Shown here one piece after another: positions 6,334 through 12,003 of a stretch of 12,003 bases of DNA. A program made the translations under genes and the position numbers. Each line of letters starts with the position of its first letter. The stretch's first letter is position 1. A model generated the notes under the pieces. It ran no database searches, was not told the DNA's origin, and saw only the letters and a program-made list of their open reading frames with translations. The DNA comes from Caulobacteraceae bacterium (GTDB taxonomy: Bacteria > Pseudomonadota > Alphaproteobacteria > Caulobacterales > Caulobacteraceae): positions 1-12,003 of the forward strand of contig CANJYY010000048.1 in assembly GCA_947479185.1 (NCBI GenBank), in the 5' to 3' direction.

Positions 6334-7674
6334 CTACTTCGTCGGGTCGACCAGCGCCTGGTAGACCAGCGTCGCCGACCGGTCGTCGAGCCGGTAGCTG
6401 CTGCCGCCCAGCACATGGATGAAGCCCAGCACGACCACGTCGTTCTCCGGGTCGACCCAGAACCAGGTGCCGGCGGCGCCGCCCCAGCTGAAGCTGCCGA
6501 CGCCGGCCGTGGTGCCGGCCTTGGCCGGATCCATGATCACATCGACGTCGAGCCCGAAGCCGTGACCGGGATAGCGCGCCTCATAGGTCGCCAGGGTGGT
6601 GTCGGTCAGGTGGTTGCCCGCCATCAGCCTGATCGTCGAGGGGCTGAGGATGCGCACGCCGTCCAGCTGGCCGCCACCGGCCAGCATGGCGGCGAATCGG
6701 CTGTAGTCGGCCATGGTCGAGACCAGGCCGCCGCCGCCGTTGGCGGCGCCGGGAACCTTGTCCATCGGGATGATCATGAAACCTTCGGCCGGCTTGATGG
6801 CGCGGGTCTCGCGGTCGATCATGTACAGGCTGGCCAGACGGCCGCGCTTGGCCTCCGGGACCAAGAAGGCGGTATCGATCATGCCCAGCGGGCCGAAGAT
6901 CCGGCTCTGCATGAAGTCCGGCAGGGTCTGGCCCGACAGCTTCTCGACGATGTAGCCCTGGACGTCGACGGCCACGCTGTATTTCCAGGCCTCGCCCGGC
7001 TGATGGGCCATCGGCAGAGTGACCAGCACGCCCATGGCGTCCTTCAGCGAGCCCTGCCGTTGCATGGCGGACTCCTGGTAGACCTTGTCGACGTAGTTGT
7101 CGGCCACCAGGCCATAGGCGAAGCCCGCCGTGTGGGTCATCAGCTCGCGCATGGTCGCAGACCGGGCGATCGGCTCGAGGATCGGCTTGCCGTCCGCGCC
7201 CAGTCCCTTGAACACCTTCAGGCCGGCGAACTCGGGGATATACTTCGTGACCGGATCTTCGAGCCGCCACTTGCCCTCTTCATAGAGGATCATCATCGCC
7301 ACGCCGGTGACCGGCTTGGTCTGGCTGTACATCCGCCACAGCGTGTCCTGGGTCAGCGGCGCGCCGGTGGTCAGGTCGGCCTTGCCGTAGATGTGGCTGT
7401 CGACGATCCGGCCGTGGCGGATGACCACGGTCGCGACGCCCGGGACGTAGCCGCGGTCAACGAAGGCGTCCATCCCGGCGTGGAGCCTGGCCAGGCGCTC
7501 GGAGGAGAAGCCCATCGACTCCGGCGTGGCCGTGGGCAGGCCCAGGGCGGACGGCGCGGGCGCGGCGGCCGGCGCCGCCTTGCGGCTCCACGGCGCGGCC
7601 GAGGTCGCCGGCGCGGTCGCCGCCAGCGTCACAACGGCCAATGCCGCGGTCAGGCTCTTGCGCCAGATGGTCAT
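6334..7674 (-). CDS. Exported serine hydrolase, beta-lactamase class C / family VIII esterase type
   Basis: The 446-aa product starts with a typical signal peptide (about residues 1-28, MTIWRKSL then a hydrophobic core ending ATSAAP), so it is periplasmic or secreted. The beta-lactamase/penicillin-binding fold shows the nucleophile motif S117-Q-T-K120, with Lys as general base. The second motif is Y232-S-V in WKYSVAVD, and a WGGAAGT motif (about 397-403) stands where beta-lactamases have KTG. YSx and WGG are typical of family VIII esterases (EstB-like) rather than true AmpC enzymes (YAN, KTG). Esterase or amidase activity is therefore more likely than resistance. ATG 7674 is chosen because a GA-rich Shine-Dalgarno stretch lies 6 bases upstream and a signal peptide follows; the frame extending to 7767 is open by chance. 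A perfect 16-bp palindrome lies 20 bases upstream, suggesting control by a repressor. Substrate unknown. Confidence 0.9.
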   Translation of the reverse strand: MTIWRKSLTAALAVVTLAATAPATSAAPWSRKAAPAAAPAPSALGLPTATPESMGFSSERLARLHAGMDAFVDRGYVPGVATVVIRHGRIVDSHIYGKADLTTGAPLTQDTLWRMYSQTKPVTGVAMMILYEEGKWRLEDPVTKYIPEFAGLKVFKGLGADGKPILEPIARSATMRELMTHTAGFAYGLVADNYVDKVYQESAMQRQGSLKDAMGVLVTLPMAHQPGEAWKYSVAVDVQGYIVEKLSGQTLPDFMQSRIFGPLGMIDTAFLVPEAKRGRLASLYMIDRETRAIKPAEGFMIIPMDKVPGAANGGGGLVSTMADYSRFAAMLAGGGQLDGVRILSPSTIRLMAGNHLTDTTLATYEARYPGHGFGLDVDVIMDPAKAGTTAGVGSFSWGGAAGTWFWVDPENDVVVLGFIHVLGGSSYRLDDRSATLVYQALVDPTK

Positions 7675-7680
7675 GAATCG

Positions 7681-7689
7681 CTCCCCCTC
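7681..7689 (-). promoter_or_regulatory. Ribosome binding site of the serine hydrolase
   Basis: The complement reads GAGGGGGAG, 6 bases before ATG 7674. It fixes the start at 7674, giving a protein that begins directly with a signal peptide, rather than the upstream ATG at 7767. Confidence 0.6.
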
Positions 7690-7694
7690 GGCCT

Positions 7695-7710
7695 TCAAAC
7701 GGCCGTTTGA
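7695..7710. promoter_or_regulatory. Perfect 16-bp palindrome, probable repressor operator
   Basis: TCAAACGGCCGTTTGA is identical to its own reverse complement over all 16 bases. It lies 20 bases upstream of the serine hydrolase ATG, just ahead of its Shine-Dalgarno, where a bound dimer would block initiation. Length and symmetry suit a TetR-type or similar dimeric repressor. A poor -35/-10 candidate (TTGCCC and GTTACC on the minus strand, complement of 7737-7742 and 7717-7722) would place the transcription start close to it. The regulator is not encoded in this window. Confidence 0.5.
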
Positions 7711-7740
7711 GCGGAAGGTAACGCGGGTTTGCCAGCGGGC

Positions 7741-7758
7741 AAGGCGGATATGCGCCTT
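7741..7758. repeat. Small inverted repeat
   Basis: AAGGCG (7741-7746) and CGCCTT (7753-7758) form a perfect 6-bp stem with a 6-base loop, directly next to the larger repeat copy. A 5-bp TTGCC/GGCAA pair (7729-7733 and 7738-7742) abuts it. The gap is therefore dense in potential hairpins. No T tract follows on either strand, so an intrinsic terminator is not supported. Confidence 0.35.
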
Positions 7759-7808
7759 CCTCACCACGCCGTGGGGAGGGGGACCACGCGGAGCGTGGTG
7801 GAGGGGTC
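7757..7808 (+). repeat. Intergenic hairpin repeat, copy 1
   Basis: This 52-base unit is matched, in inverted orientation, by copy 2 at 7867-7920. It runs TTCCTC, a variable part, the G-rich block GGGGAGGGGGACC (7773-7785), then a perfect 7-bp hairpin ACCACGC-GGA-GCGTGGT (7783-7799), and ends TGGAGGGGTC. It looks like one of the short palindromic intergenic repeats dispersed in Caulobacteraceae chromosomes; that family identity is from memory and unchecked. Confidence 0.6.
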
Positions 7809-7866
7809 AGCGCTGGTCCGGTCCGGCAAGGCCGGAATTCAGGATGGGGCCGCCCGCAGCCGCGAC

Positions 7867-7920
7867 GGCCCCTCCACCGCCCTCCGGGCGGTCCCCCTCC
7901 CCGGCTTCGCCAGGGAGGAA
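7867..7920 (-). repeat. Intergenic hairpin repeat, copy 2 (inverted)
   Basis: Read on the minus strand, this 54-base unit parallels copy 1: TTCCTC, a variable part, the identical 13-base block GGGGAGGGGGACC (complement of 7890-7902), then a 7-bp hairpin ACCGCCC-GGA-GGGCGGT and TGGAGGGGCC. The stem differs from copy 1 at two base pairs, changed on both sides so that pairing is kept, while the GGA loop is unchanged. It begins 5 bases beyond the tpiA stop, so it would lie in the tpiA mRNA 3' end and might shape or stabilise it. Confidence 0.6.
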
Positions 7921-7924
7921 TGTG

Positions 7925-8674
7925 CTACGCCGCCTCGATGATCCCGAGGAAGTCCGCGGCCTTCAGCGAGGCCCCGCCGACCAGCGCCCCGCCGACGTCC
8001 TTCAGTTTCAGGATCTCCGACGCATTCGACGGCTTCACCGAGCCGCCGTAGAGAATCGCCACGCCCTTGCCGTGCTCGGCGAACATCTCGACCAGCACGG
8101 CGCGGATGGCCACATGGACCTCTTCGATCTGCTCCAGCGTCGGGGTCAGGCCGGTGCCGATGGCCCAGACCGGCTCATAGGCGACCGAGAAGGCCTTGCC
8201 GGCAAGGATCTCCGGCAGGGAGCCCCTGACCTGTCCGGTGACGATCTCCAGAGTGCGGCCGGCCTCGCGTTCGGCCAGGGTCTCGCCGACGCAGACGATC
8301 GGTTCCAGGCCCGCGCGATGGGCAGCCCCGGCCTTGGCCGCGACCAGGGCGTCGGTCTCGCCGTAACCGGCGCGGCGTTCGGAGTGGCCGAGGATGACCA
8401 GCGTCGCGCCCGCGTCGGCCAGCATCTCGGCGGCGACGTCGCCGGTGAAGGCCCCCGCCTGCTCGGCGCGGCAGTCCTGGCCGCCGATTTCCACGCCCGT
8501 GCCGCCGATCGCCTCGGCCAGACGGCTGATCAGGGTGGCCGGCGGACAGATGGCCACCCGCGCGCCCGGCGGGCGCTCGTCGATGGCCGCCGCCACCGCC
8601 CGCGCCTCGTCGAGCGAGGCGGCCAGGCCGTTCATCTTCCAGTTTCCGGCGATCAGCGGACGCGGCGCGGTCAT
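7925..8674 (-). CDS. tpiA: Triosephosphate isomerase
   Basis: The 249-aa cytosolic enzyme interconverts dihydroxyacetone phosphate and glyceraldehyde 3-phosphate in glycolysis and gluconeogenesis, as a TIM-barrel dimer. All catalytic residues are present: N11 and K13 in GNWKMNG, electrophile H97 in LGHSERR, and base E167 in AYEPVWAIGTG, which also begins flexible loop 6. The phosphate-binding YGGSVKPSN (209-217) and GGASL (233-237) are intact. Length is normal. GAGGGA lies 8 bases before the ATG. It is divergent from ppiD-trpE across a 161-bp gap, an arrangement I recall from Caulobacter relatives. No partner glycolytic gene is adjacent. Confidence 0.98.
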   Translation of the reverse strand: MTAPRPLIAGNWKMNGLAASLDEARAVAAAIDERPPGARVAICPPATLISRLAEAIGGTGVEIGGQDCRAEQAGAFTGDVAAEMLADAGATLVILGHSERRAGYGETDALVAAKAGAAHRAGLEPIVCVGETLAEREAGRTLEIVTGQVRGSLPEILAGKAFSVAYEPVWAIGTGLTPTLEQIEEVHVAIRAVLVEMFAEHGKGVAILYGGSVKPSNASEILKLKDVGGALVGGASLKAADFLGIIEAA

Positions 8675-8835
8675 GGATGAAGTCCCTCGTGGTTCAAGAA
8701 ATCCCGTCCGGCGACCTACGCCAAGGCGAACATCCTGTCACGCCGCATCCGCGCCACGCTTGCGGGGTTGGATGCGCCTCCACTATACCGCCGGGGCGGC
8801 GCAAACGCCCCGCGTTCCTGAGGGTTCGTCTGTCC
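8675..8835. promoter_or_regulatory. Divergent tpiA / ppiD promoter region
   Basis: A 161-bp gap drives tpiA leftward and ppiD-trpE rightward. For the rightward direction, TTGCGG (8760-8765) and CTATAC (8783-8788) form a sigma-70-like pair with 17-base spacing; ACTATACC also matches six of eight positions of the Caulobacter -10 box GCTANAWC. Transcription would then begin near 8795, giving a leader of about 40 bases. I see no leader peptide with Trp codons, so classical trp attenuation is not supported. No good leftward box was found. Confidence 0.4.
8792..8812 (+). other. Hairpin in the probable ppiD-trpE leader
   Basis: CGGGGCG (8792-8798) pairs perfectly with CGCCCCG (8806-8812), leaving a 7-base loop GCGCAAA. 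It lies just after the candidate -10 box and ends 7 bases before GAGGG, the Shine-Dalgarno of ppiD. No T tract follows, so it is not an intrinsic terminator. A role in mRNA stability or translation is possible but unproven. Confidence 0.35.
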
Positions 8836-10770
8836 ATGCTCGCCTTTATGCGGAAGTTCGCCAAATCCTGGCTCGCGCTGCTGCTGTTCGTTCCGCTGCT
8901 GATCGCCTTCGCCGTGTTCGGCGTGGACAAGGACACCCTGTCCGGCGGCCCCGCGACCTATGTCATCAAGGCCGGGTCGCGGACGGTCGGCCCCTTTGAT
9001 TTCAAGCGGGAATTCGACAGCTACAAGGAGCAGCTCGAGCAGCGCTTCCAGCAGCCGATCACCGTGGAGCTGGCTCAGCAGCAGGGCCTCGACCGTCGCG
9101 TGATGGAAGAGCTGGCCTTTCGTGAATCCCTCGACGAGCTGCTGTCCCGCATGGGTCTGCGCGCGTCCGACCGGATGCTGACCGAGGAGCTGCGCAAGGC
9201 CCCGGTGTTCTTCGATCAGGTCACCGGCCAGTTCGACGAGGCCAAGTACGCCTCGGCTCTGCGCGACAAGGGCCTGACCCCGGCCGTGTTCGAAGGCATC
9301 CTGACCGACGAAATGCGCCGCAACCAGTTCATCTCGGCCGCCGTTGCCGGCCTGCGCGCGCCGCGCGCCTATTCGGCCATCGGCGGCCTGTTCGCGCTCG
9401 AACAGCGCGACCTCGCCTATTTCACCGTGACCCCGGCCAGTCTGGGCCCGATCGCCCAGCCGACCGAGGCCGACATCGCCGCCTTCGTGCGGGAAAACGC
9501 CGCCCGCCTGTCGCTGCCGGAGTTCCGCGGCTTCACCGTCGTTCACTTCGACGCCAAGACCTATGAAGCCCAGGTGACGGTGACCGAGGCCGAGGTGGAG
9601 AAGCAGTTCGCCTTCATGAAGGACAGCCTGTCCAAGCCTGAACTGCGCACCGTCGCCCAGATCCCGGCCAAGGACGCCGCCCAGGCCGCCGCCATCATCG
9701 CCCGGCTGAACAAGGGCGAGGATCCCCAGGCCGTCGCCGCCTCGCTCGGCGTGACCGCCGTGACCTACGCCGACAAGCCGCGTTCCTCCTTCTTCGACCC
9801 GGCCATCGCCGCCGCGGCCTTCAGCCTGCCCCAGGGCGGCGTCAGCGCGCCGCTGAAAGGCCAGTTCGGCTTGGCCGTGGTCAAGGTCGCCAAGGTCACC
9901 GCCGGCGAGGTCGCGACCCTCGCGGCCAACCGCGCCGAAATCGAGAAGAAGATCCGCGGCGACCTGGCCGGGGCGAAGATCTCCGACCTGTCCAAGGTCT
10001 ATGAAGACGCCCACGAGGCCGGCGCCATCCTGCCTGAAGCCGCCGCCAAGGCCGGCGTGCCGACCACCGTCTACGCCCCGGTCACGGCCGACGGCCGCGG
10101 CCAGGACGGCAAGCCGGTCGCCGGTATCCCGGCGGCGATCCTCAAGGCCGCCTACGAGTTGTCCCAGGGCGCCGAGACCGACATCCAGGACGCCGGCGAC
10201 GGCTCCTATTTCGCGGTGCGCCTCGACCGCGTCGTGCCGCCGGCCCTGCCGCCGATGGCCGCGATCCGCCCCCAGCTGATCAAGACCATCATGCTCAAGC
10301 GCGAGGCCGACGCGATGAAGGCCCGCGCCGAGGTCCTCAGCGCCCGCATCAGCAAGGGTGAATCGATCGAGGCGGTGGCCGCCTCGGTCGGCGCCCCGGT
10401 CGTGCGGGTCAATGCGCTCAGCCGCGCCACCCTGCAGGCCAACGAAGCCATCGGCCGGGACCTGCTGGGCGGCGCGCTCGGCGCGAAGAAGGGCGAGCCC
10501 TTCACCGCCAGCGCGGCGAACTTCAGCGTCGCCGTCGCCGTGATCACCGCCGTCCGCGCCGGTGATCCGCAGCAGGTCGCCCAGGCCACCGAACAGGCCC
10601 GGCAGCAGTTCACCCAGGAACTGTTCGGCGACGTCGGCGAGGCCGCCCGCGGCTACGCCCGCAAGCGGCTGAAGACCAAGACCGACCTGACCCGCGCCCG
10701 CATCGCCATCGGCATCGATCCGGCCGAAGCGGCCCAGGGCGCGGCCGCTCCGGCGGGCAAGGCCCCGTGA
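8836..10770 (+). CDS. ppiD: PpiD-like membrane-anchored periplasmic chaperone / peptidyl-prolyl isomerase (SurA_N/parvulin)
   Basis: The 644-aa protein is an envelope folding factor anchored by one N-terminal membrane segment (about residues 12-28, after MLAFMRKFAKSW) with the rest in the periplasm. A SurA-N-like helical chaperone domain follows (about 35-200), with the family pattern DRRVMEELAFRESLDELLSRMG. A parvulin-like region begins near residue 269. It lacks the usual HIL entry, GG-x-LG loop and conserved catalytic residues, so isomerase activity is doubtful. Two further units resembling its C-terminal half follow (about 396-470 and 496-577), then a charged helical tail. ATG 8836 is chosen because GAGGG (8820-8824) lies 11 bases before it and the product then starts like other PpiD proteins; the open frame to 8677 adds a non-family N-terminus. 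Its stop overlaps the trpE start (GTGA). Confidence 0.9.
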   Translation: MLAFMRKFAKSWLALLLFVPLLIAFAVFGVDKDTLSGGPATYVIKAGSRTVGPFDFKREFDSYKEQLEQRFQQPITVELAQQQGLDRRVMEELAFRESLDELLSRMGLRASDRMLTEELRKAPVFFDQVTGQFDEAKYASALRDKGLTPAVFEGILTDEMRRNQFISAAVAGLRAPRAYSAIGGLFALEQRDLAYFTVTPASLGPIAQPTEADIAAFVRENAARLSLPEFRGFTVVHFDAKTYEAQVTVTEAEVEKQFAFMKDSLSKPELRTVAQIPAKDAAQAAAIIARLNKGEDPQAVAASLGVTAVTYADKPRSSFFDPAIAAAAFSLPQGGVSAPLKGQFGLAVVKVAKVTAGEVATLAANRAEIEKKIRGDLAGAKISDLSKVYEDAHEAGAILPEAAAKAGVPTTVYAPVTADGRGQDGKPVAGIPAAILKAAYELSQGAETDIQDAGDGSYFAVRLDRVVPPALPPMAAIRPQLIKTIMLKREADAMKARAEVLSARISKGESIEAVAASVGAPVVRVNALSRATLQANEAIGRDLLGGALGAKKGEPFTASAANFSVAVAVITAVRAGDPQQVAQATEQARQQFTQELFGDVGEAARGYARKRLKTKTDLTRARIAIGIDPAEAAQGAAAPAGKAP

Positions 10771-12003
10771 CGACCGAGCCGTCCTTCGACAGCTTCAGGG
10801 CGGCGTGGGAGGCGGGACGGCCCCAGGTCGTCTTCCGTCGGCTGATCGATGATCTGGAGACGCCGGTCTCGGCCTATCTGAAGATCGCCCGGGAGCGGCC
10901 CTACGCCTTCCTGTTCGAGTCGGTCGAGGGCGGCGCCTGGCGCGGCCGCTACTCCATCGTGGCGATGAAGCCGGACCTGGTCTGGCGCTGTCGCGGCGAC
11001 GCCGCCGAGGTCGCCGAGGGCGAGGCCATCGCCGCCGACCGCTTCACGCCGCAGCCCGGCGGGGCGCTGGACAGCCTGCGCGACCTGGTCGCCCGCTCGC
11101 GCATCGCGCTGCCGGCCGGCCTGCCGCCGCCCGCCGCCGGGATCTACGGCGCGATCGGCTACGACATGGTCCGGCTGGTCGAGAAGCTGCCCGACATCAA
11201 CGCCGACGAACTGGGCCTGCCAGACGCGGTGATGATCCGCCCGTCGATCGTGGCGGTGTTCGACGCCATCGCCCAGGAGATCGTGCTGGTCACCCCGGCG
11301 CGCCCCGTTACGGGCGTCAGCGCCGACACGGCCTGGGCCGAGGCCAATGCCCGCCTCGACGCCGTCATGGCCGACCTGCGGCTGCCGCTACCGGCCCCGG
11401 CCACGGACGGCGCGCCGGGCCCCGACATCTTCGAGACCAAGGTCAGCCGGTCCGGCTACGCCGCCATCATCGAGAAGGCCAAGGCCTACATCCGCGCCGG
11501 CGACATCTTCCAGGTGGTGCCCAGCCACCGCTTCCGCGCGCCGTTCAAGCGCGCGCCGTTCGCCCTCTACCGCTCGCTGCGGCGGACCAATCCCTCGCCG
11601 TTCCTGTTCTACCTGAACTTCGGCCCGTTCCAGCTGGTCGGCTCCAGCCCCGAGATCCTCGTGCGGCTGCGCGACGGCAAGGTGACCATCCGGCCGATCG
11701 CCGGCACCCGCCCGCGCGGCGCCACGCCCGAGCAGGACCTGGCGCTGGAACAGGAACTGCTGGCCGATCCCAAGGAACGCTCCGAGCACCTGATGCTACT
11801 CGATCTCGGCCGCAACGACGTCGGCCGCGTCGCCCGTCTGCGCGAACCCGGCCGCAACGAACCGGCCAAGGCCCAGCGCGGCCCGGCCGTGCGGGTCACC
11901 GAGAGCTTCATCATCGAGCGCTACAGCCACGTGATGCACATCGTCTCCAACGTCGAGGGCGACGCCCCCGAGGGGCTGGACCCGGTCGACGTGCTGATGG
12001 CCG
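10767..12003 (+). CDS. trpE: Anthranilate synthase component I (3' end missing)
   Basis: TrpE converts chorismate to anthranilate, the first committed step of tryptophan synthesis, using ammonia released by TrpG. The frame is open from GTG 10767 to the window edge (412 codons); roughly the last 90 residues of a typical 500-aa TrpE are missing. The start overlaps the ppiD stop (GTGA). The N-terminal regulatory domain has the LFES element (49-52, equivalent to the LLES Trp-feedback site) and GRYSIVAMKP. The catalytic chorismate-binding domain shows AGDIFQVVPSHRF (244-256), NPSPFLFYLNFGPFQLVGSS followed by PE, PIAGTRPRG (310-318) and MLLDLGRNDVGRV (342-354). All expected motifs are intact, supporting a feedback-inhibited, active enzyme. 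PabB is excluded by the overall TrpE-type N-terminus, though only moderately. trpG, trpD and trpC are expected beyond the right edge, as in relatives. Confidence 0.95.
   Translation, partial: MTTEPSFDSFRAAWEAGRPQVVFRRLIDDLETPVSAYLKIARERPYAFLFESVEGGAWRGRYSIVAMKPDLVWRCRGDAAEVAEGEAIAADRFTPQPGGALDSLRDLVARSRIALPAGLPPPAAGIYGAIGYDMVRLVEKLPDINADELGLPDAVMIRPSIVAVFDAIAQEIVLVTPARPVTGVSADTAWAEANARLDAVMADLRLPLPAPATDGAPGPDIFETKVSRSGYAAIIEKAKAYIRAGDIFQVVPSHRFRAPFKRAPFALYRSLRRTNPSPFLFYLNFGPFQLVGSSPEILVRLRDGKVTIRPIAGTRPRGATPEQDLALEQELLADPKERSEHLMLLDLGRNDVGRVARLREPGRNEPAKAQRGPAVRVTESFIIERYSHVMHIVSNVEGDAPEGLDPVDVLMA

Noticed and set aside
6334..7674. Antibiotic resistance beta-lactamase
   Set aside because: The YSV and WGG motifs replace YAN and KTG, so esterase-type chemistry is more likely; resistance should not be inferred.
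6415..7710. A 431-codon plus-strand open frame opposite the serine hydrolase
   Set aside because: Composition (many His, Arg, Gly and Asp in no motif order) and complete overlap with a gene carrying a signal peptide and catalytic motifs mark it as a shadow frame.
7757..7920. CRISPR array or insertion-sequence remnant between tpiA and the hydrolase
   Set aside because: Only two repeat units are present, in inverted rather than direct orientation, with no regular spacers, transposase fragment or target duplication.
7526..8680. A 384-codon plus-strand open frame through the repeat region and tpiA
   Set aside because: It is antisense to tpiA and runs through the palindromic intergenic repeats; codon use and content are those of a shadow frame.
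8790..8835. Trp attenuator in the ppiD-trpE leader
   Set aside because: There is a hairpin, but no leader ORF with tandem TGG codons, no alternative antiterminator stem that I can see, and no T tract.
8716..10014. A 432-codon minus-strand open frame opposite ppiD
   Set aside because: Repetitive Gly/Leu/His/Asp-rich translation with no recognisable domain; the plus strand encodes a clear PpiD-type protein.

Overview
The window is very GC-rich, with strong G/C at third codon positions, and carries compact, closely packed genes. Gene content points to an alphaproteobacterium of the Caulobacteraceae (Caulobacter, Phenylobacterium or Brevundimonas-like). The evidence is an arginyl/leucyl-tRNA-protein transferase of the Bpt type, a motB separated from motA, the divergent tpiA / ppiD-trpE arrangement, and GANTC (CcrM-type) sites near several starts. 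The family assignment is inference from recalled homologues, not a search.

Layout. (1) 1-1025 (+): 3' part of a hybrid histidine kinase (ATPase plus receiver). (2) 1027-2240 (-): a two-gene operon, a beta-hydroxyacid dehydrogenase followed through a TGATG overlap by a small exported TonB_C-like protein. (3) 2328-4612 (+): motB, then bpt and a GNAT acetyltransferase 2 nt behind bpt. (4) 4617-7674 (-): the M48 metalloprotease/LemA pair, preceded in the same direction by an exported SxxK serine hydrolase (beta-lactamase/family VIII esterase type). (5) 7675-7924: a 250-bp gap with a perfect 16-bp palindrome and two inverted copies of an intergenic hairpin repeat. (6) 7925-8674 (-): tpiA. (7) 8836-12003 (+): ppiD-like periplasmic chaperone overlapping by GTGA with trpE, which runs off the right edge. 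No gene-free stretch exceeds 300 bases.

How the genes fit together. Most of the window is chromosomal housekeeping: motility (motB), N-end-rule tagging (bpt), membrane protein quality control (LemA-M48), glycolysis (tpiA), envelope protein folding (ppiD) and tryptophan synthesis (trpE). I see no transposase, integrase, phage gene, CRISPR array, tRNA or rRNA, and nothing that amounts to a new defence or mobile system. The less ordinary signals are non-coding or structural. They are the paired repeat with compensatory stem changes, the 16-bp palindrome just upstream of the serine hydrolase, a strong hairpin in the probable ppiD-trpE leader, and three tandem degenerate parvulin-like units in the PpiD protein.
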